From Pseudogemmobacter lacusdianii (lineage in GTDB: Bacteria; Pseudomonadota; Alphaproteobacteria; Rhodobacterales; Rhodobacteraceae): a stretch of 64,000 nt of DNA. A model generated the notes under the pieces. That model saw nothing but the letters and a program-made list of their open reading frames with translations. It was not told the DNA's origin and searched no databases. Positions 63,228 through 64,000 of the stretch are shown here, piece after piece; position 1 is the stretch's first letter; each line of letters opens with the position of its first letter. The stretch spans positions 62,001 through 126,000 of the forward strand of contig NZ_JAVDBT010000013.1 in NCBI RefSeq assembly GCF_030848395.1. Direction: 5' to 3'. Made by a program: the position numbers and the translations under genes.

Positions 63228-63303
63228 GCTGTCGCCTCCATTCTTGCCGCCAGTCCCATGGTCCGAAGGACAGGGGCGCCCGAGGGTCTTTCAAACGCAG
63301 AAA

Positions 63304-63330
63304 CCGGGCTGCGCGAAAAGCGCAGCCCGG
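63304..63330. other. Intercistronic hairpin between rpsK and rpoA
   Basis: Perfect 11-bp stem CCGGGCTGCGC / GCGCAGCCCGG. On the minus strand the loop is TTTTC and only TTTC follows. It could be a partial terminator or processing site adjusting the ratio of ribosomal protein to RNA polymerase. Confidence 0.6.
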
Positions 63331-63346
63331 CAGTAGTTTCGCCAGA

Positions 63347-63745
63347 TTAGACGCGGCGACGTTTCGGCGGACGGCAGCCGTTGTGGGCCAGCGGCGTCAC
63401 GTCGCGGATCGAGGTGATGTTGAAGCCAACAGCGGCCAGCGCGCGGAGCGCCGATTCGCGGCCCGAACCCGGACCTTGGACTTCGACTTCCAGCGTCTTC
63501 ACGCCATGTTCCTGAGCCTTACGGCCAGCGTCTTCAGCGGCCATCTGGGCAGCGTAAGGGGTCGATTTACGCGAACCCTTGAAGCCCATGGTGCCAGCCG
63601 ACGACCAGGAGATTGCGTTGCCCTGAACGTCAGAGATCAGGATCTTGGTGTTGTTGAACGAAGAGTTCACATGTGCAACGCCCGAGGCGATGTTTTTGCG
63701 CTCTTTACGTTTGCCGCCACGAGCGGCTTTCGGATCACGTGCCAT
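63347..63745 (-). CDS. rpsK: 30S ribosomal protein S11
   Basis: 132 residues of the 30S platform protein. Typical blocks are [40 protein letters not shown] and [20 protein letters not shown]; it ends [15 protein letters not shown]. It sits between rpsM and rpoA. Confidence 0.98.
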   Translation of the reverse strand: MARDPKAARGGKRKERKNIASGVAHVNSSFNNTKILISDVQGNAISWSSAGTMGFKGSRKSTPYAAQMAAEDAGRKAQEHGVKTLEVEVQGPGSGRESALRALAAVGFNITSIRDVTPLAHNGCRPPKRRRV

Positions 63746-63759
63746 TCTTAGCGCTCCCC

Positions 63760-64000
63760 TTACTTCTTCTTACCAGCGATGGCCTTTGCGGGGCCTTTGC
63801 GGGTGCGAGCGTTGGTGTGGGTGCGCTGACCGCGGACCGGGAGGCCCTTACGGTGACGCAGGCCGCGGTAGCAGCCGAGGTCCATCAGACGCTTGATGTT
63901 CATGGTGACTTCACGGCGCAGGTCACCTTCAACGGTGAAGTTTGCGTCGATGAATTCGCGGATCGCCAGCACTTCAGCATCGGTCAACTGGTTGACGCGA
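63760..64000 (-). CDS. rpsM: 30S ribosomal protein S13 (N-terminus outside window)
   Basis: The C-terminal 79 codons are visible, running into the window end in frame, so about 40 residues are missing. The visible part has [40 protein letters not shown] and [20 protein letters not shown]. It is located ahead of rpsK with a 14-nt gap. Confidence 0.98.
   Translation of the reverse strand, partial: RVNQLTDAEVLAIREFIDANFTVEGDLRREVTMNIKRLMDLGCYRGLRHRKGLPVRGQRTHTNARTRKGPAKAIAGKKK

Noticed and set aside
1-64000. CRISPR arrays, insertion sequences, prophage or integrated elements
   Set aside because: No regularly spaced repeats of CRISPR size, no transposase or integrase frame, and no attachment-site duplication at the tRNA-Arg gene were seen.

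Overview
The window reads as chromosomal DNA of an alphaproteobacterium, most likely a member of the Rhodobacteraceae. This is inferred from several things. The F0 cluster is split off as atpI-atpB-atpE-b'-b. There is a MipZ-type ParA ATPase, a Bzt/Aap acidic amino-acid ABC system, a glcDEF glycolate oxidase operon, an ATP12-family F1 assembly chaperone and a short LuxR/LuxI pair. Base composition is high in G+C. No insertion sequence, prophage, CRISPR array or rRNA was seen. Most of the window is core genome, and the interest lies in small control elements between genes.

Layout. 1-2.3 kb: the end of a VWA (YfbK-like) protein, then an Hsp20 gene with a heat-shock-type promoter and a ROSE-like RNA thermometer. 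2.5-9.1 kb: a trypsin-like protease, glcDEF, an adenosine kinase-like PfkB kinase and nth. 9.3-10.9 kb: an AraC/MGMT fusion and an OmpA-like lipoprotein. 11.1-13.7 kb: the F0 ATP synthase operon. 13.9-15.3 kb: an ArsR regulator, a 50-codon ORF and mipZ. 15.5-21.6 kb: the ffh / chorismate mutase / rpsP / rimM / trmD / rplS / rpmE translation cluster. 21.8-31.5 kb: accessory metabolism and membrane genes (membrane alpha/beta hydrolase, LysR regulator with EamA exporter, gluconokinase, polyamine-type binding protein, P1 peptidase, a DoxX pair, an SbmA-like ABC protein). 31.5-37.1 kb: a complete PotABCD-type operon plus an SDR, divergent from a LuxR-type regulator. 37.2-42.5 kb: tRNA-Arg, a histidine kinase, rpmH-rnpA-yidD, crcB, an rluC-type gene and ATP12. 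42.7-47.8 kb: the four-gene aap/bzt operon. 47.9-56.0 kb: sixA-like, a ferredoxin, argB, an SDR, an MFS transporter, engB, MOSC and yidC. 56.2-61.5 kb: a GGDEF/EAL protein, ttcA, rarA, luxI and luxR. 61.6-64 kb: the end of the alpha ribosomal operon (rplQ, rpoA, rpsK, partial rpsM).

Functional themes are ABC uptake of acidic amino acids and polyamines, glycolate oxidation, proton-driven ATP synthesis with its assembly factor, membrane protein biogenesis (Ffh, YidC, YidD) and translation. The control elements most worth checking are: two arrays of 11-bp helically phased repeats, at 7313-7367 and 49093-49136; the thermometer with its RpoH-type promoter at 2309-2430; a nested palindrome between the Pot operon and its LuxR regulator; two dyads in the luxR promoter; and two apparently leaderless promoters. 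All functional calls rest on motif recognition by eye; no database search was run.
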